Source of the DNA: Oligoflexus sp.
Lineage (GTDB): Bacteria; Bdellovibrionota_B; Oligoflexia; Oligoflexales; Oligoflexaceae
Reading direction: 5' to 3'
Length of the DNA stretch: 64,000 nucleotides
Assembly (NCBI RefSeq): GCF_035712445.1
Contig: NZ_DASTAT010000068.1
Span: forward strand, 62,001 to 126,000
Shown: piece after piece, positions 63,188 to 64,000 of the stretch
How positions within the stretch are numbered: the first letter of the stretch is position 1
How the letters are laid out: the number at the start of each line of letters is the position of its first letter
Position numbers and translations under genes: made by a program
Notes under the pieces: model-generated
Database searches by the model: none
The model's input: the letters and a program-made list of their open reading frames with translations, nothing else
Told to the model about the DNA's origin: nothing

Positions 63188-64000
63188 ATGAAGCGGATAG
63201 GAAAAACGTCCTGCGGTTTTCTGTTGTTATTGAGCAGTCTGACGAGTTGCAACGGCAAAGGTTTCAAGGGTGGAACGGCTTCCGATGAAGCGCCCTCGGC
63301 CGAAGCCATCCCCCAAAATCCCGAATCCATCCCCATATCAGCCAATACCGTTATGGAAACGGTGATCGAGACGAGCAGCTCGCAGATTCAGGTCGCGGCC
63401 TGTCGCGAAAAGCTGAACTACGATCCCAGTCAGATTCTTTGTTCTTTGAAACAAAATGATAAGAAAACGGTGTGGGATGTGACACCTCCCTGGATCGACC
63501 GGGTCAATTCCCTGAAAAATCGTGCGGCCGCCTGGATATCACCCCTGGCCGCCGTGGACAATGCCAATGCCAGCATCATGTGCCCCTTCGTTCCCGAGAG
63601 CGATCGGCTGATCTTTGTCAGCAATTTTACGCTGGCCGAAGACACGGACATCACTCTGGAAGCTGTGATTGATGATACCGGCAGCGTGCGCCTCTGGAAG
63701 GATGCCGACTCCAAGCAGCAGGTCTATATTTCCGCGAATGCGCCGAAGGTTGATGGCGCGATCCGCCTGAGCAAAGGATTTTATAGTATCGTGGCGGATG
63801 GAGTGGATGTGGGGAAAGCTGCCACGGGCATGATCATGACCATCTTCAATGCCCAGGGGGGCATCGTTCGCCAGACCGAGGCCTCGGCCAAGGACTGGTG
63901 CATTTTCCGGGTCAAAGCGGATACGGACGTCACAAATTTTGTGAATGCCGCCTCGCTTTGCCGGTCCTGCATGGTGGGAAATCGGGCCACCGGCCCTTAA
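63188..64000 (+). CDS. Lipoprotein of unknown function
   Basis: 270 aa, complete, ending at the right edge of the window. Lipobox SLTSC (Cys21), a Ser/Pro-rich linker (to about 60), then a globular part with seven or more Cys (CREKL, CSLKQ, CPF, CIF, CRSC), probably disulfide-linked. GACGAGG precedes ATG 63188. No family recognised. Confidence 0.7.
   Translation: MKRIGKTSCGFLLLLSSLTSCNGKGFKGGTASDEAPSAEAIPQNPESIPISANTVMETVIETSSSQIQVAACREKLNYDPSQILCSLKQNDKKTVWDVTPPWIDRVNSLKNRAAAWISPLAAVDNANASIMCPFVPESDRLIFVSNFTLAEDTDITLEAVIDDTGSVRLWKDADSKQQVYISANAPKVDGAIRLSKGFYSIVADGVDVGKAATGMIMTIFNAQGGIVRQTEASAKDWCIFRVKADTDVTNFVNAASLCRSCMVGNRATGP

Noticed and set aside
1..64000. Search by eye for CRISPR arrays, tRNA/rRNA genes, transposases, integrases and phage genes
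   Set aside because: None was found; gaps are short and no regularly spaced repeats or tRNA cloverleaf signatures were seen.

Overview
The window is a gene-dense piece (about 53 protein genes on both strands, many touching or overlapping by 4-50 nt) of a moderately GC-rich Gram-negative chromosome. Lipoprotein signal peptides, beta-barrel-like secreted proteins, an O-antigen-type ligase, a polysaccharide flippase and many secreted proteins of unknown function point to a diderm, free-living, environmentally responsive bacterium. Family flavours (mitochondrial/spirochaete/delta-like EF-G, a PrkA longer than the enterobacterial form, an HPF-CSD fusion, 7TM-DISM sensors, a long aromatic amino acid hydroxylase) suggest a delta-proteobacteria-like or Bdellovibrionota/Oligoflexia-type lineage. 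That placement is inference, not proof. No tRNA, rRNA, transposase, integrase, phage gene or CRISPR array was found.

Layout. 1-3.7 kb: tail of an unknown gene, pyrE-pyrF (last steps of UMP synthesis), then a 589-aa aromatic amino acid hydroxylase. 3.8-9.7 kb: a 1406-aa double-core hybrid histidine kinase, an acyl-CoA thioesterase, a truncated haemoglobin and a secreted DUF4189-like protein. 9.8-17.7 kb: a surface-polysaccharide locus (flippase, three FkbM-type methyltransferases, two GT4 glycosyltransferases, O-antigen ligase) with a nine-G tract between its blocks. 17.7-21.1 kb: mnmA, a small acidic protein, purH. 21.1-25.1 kb: a two-gene lipoprotein operon (Pro/Thr-linker lipoprotein plus a trypsin-like protease fused to leucine-rich repeats) behind a near-consensus promoter, and a small secreted protein. 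25.2-33.4 kb: PIN-PhoH ATPase, divergent PrkA kinase, a cysteine-rich YkgJ-like protein, an IF-3 gene away from rpmI/rplT, a winged-helix-like protein, an exported protein, and a divergent PRPP synthetase.

33.7-38 kb is the most coherent pathway block: enoyl-ACP reductase-like SDR, FabA/FabZ-type dehydratase, ketosynthase with an altered His motif, an ACP with NSA instead of DSL, then (after a strong terminator) an acyltransferase and a phosphopantetheinyl transferase. It looks like a self-contained accessory acyl-chain assembly line feeding a lipid acyltransferase. A HelD-like helicase follows. 41-46.5 kb holds a tandem pair of 7TM-DISM sensors that carry both an HPt domain and a CheA-like ATPase core, the second strong candidate for an undescribed system. 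46.6-55.6 kb: a c-haem/PHM-like copper monooxygenase, a cysteine synthase-family enzyme, an outer-membrane-like coiled-coil protein, an alpha/beta-hydrolase lipoprotein, a DUF2797 protein, an HPF-cold-shock fusion and a bitopic membrane protein. 55.8-64 kb: fusA, a 59-aa orphan gene, a solute-binding-like protein, a four-gene minus-strand operon including a GT4-TPR protein, and a final lipoprotein.

Start codons were re-examined using Shine-Dalgarno spacing. Several genes begin at TTG/GTG or at an internal ATG rather than at the longest possible start; these choices are explained in the entries. All family names come from motif recognition by eye, without database searches.
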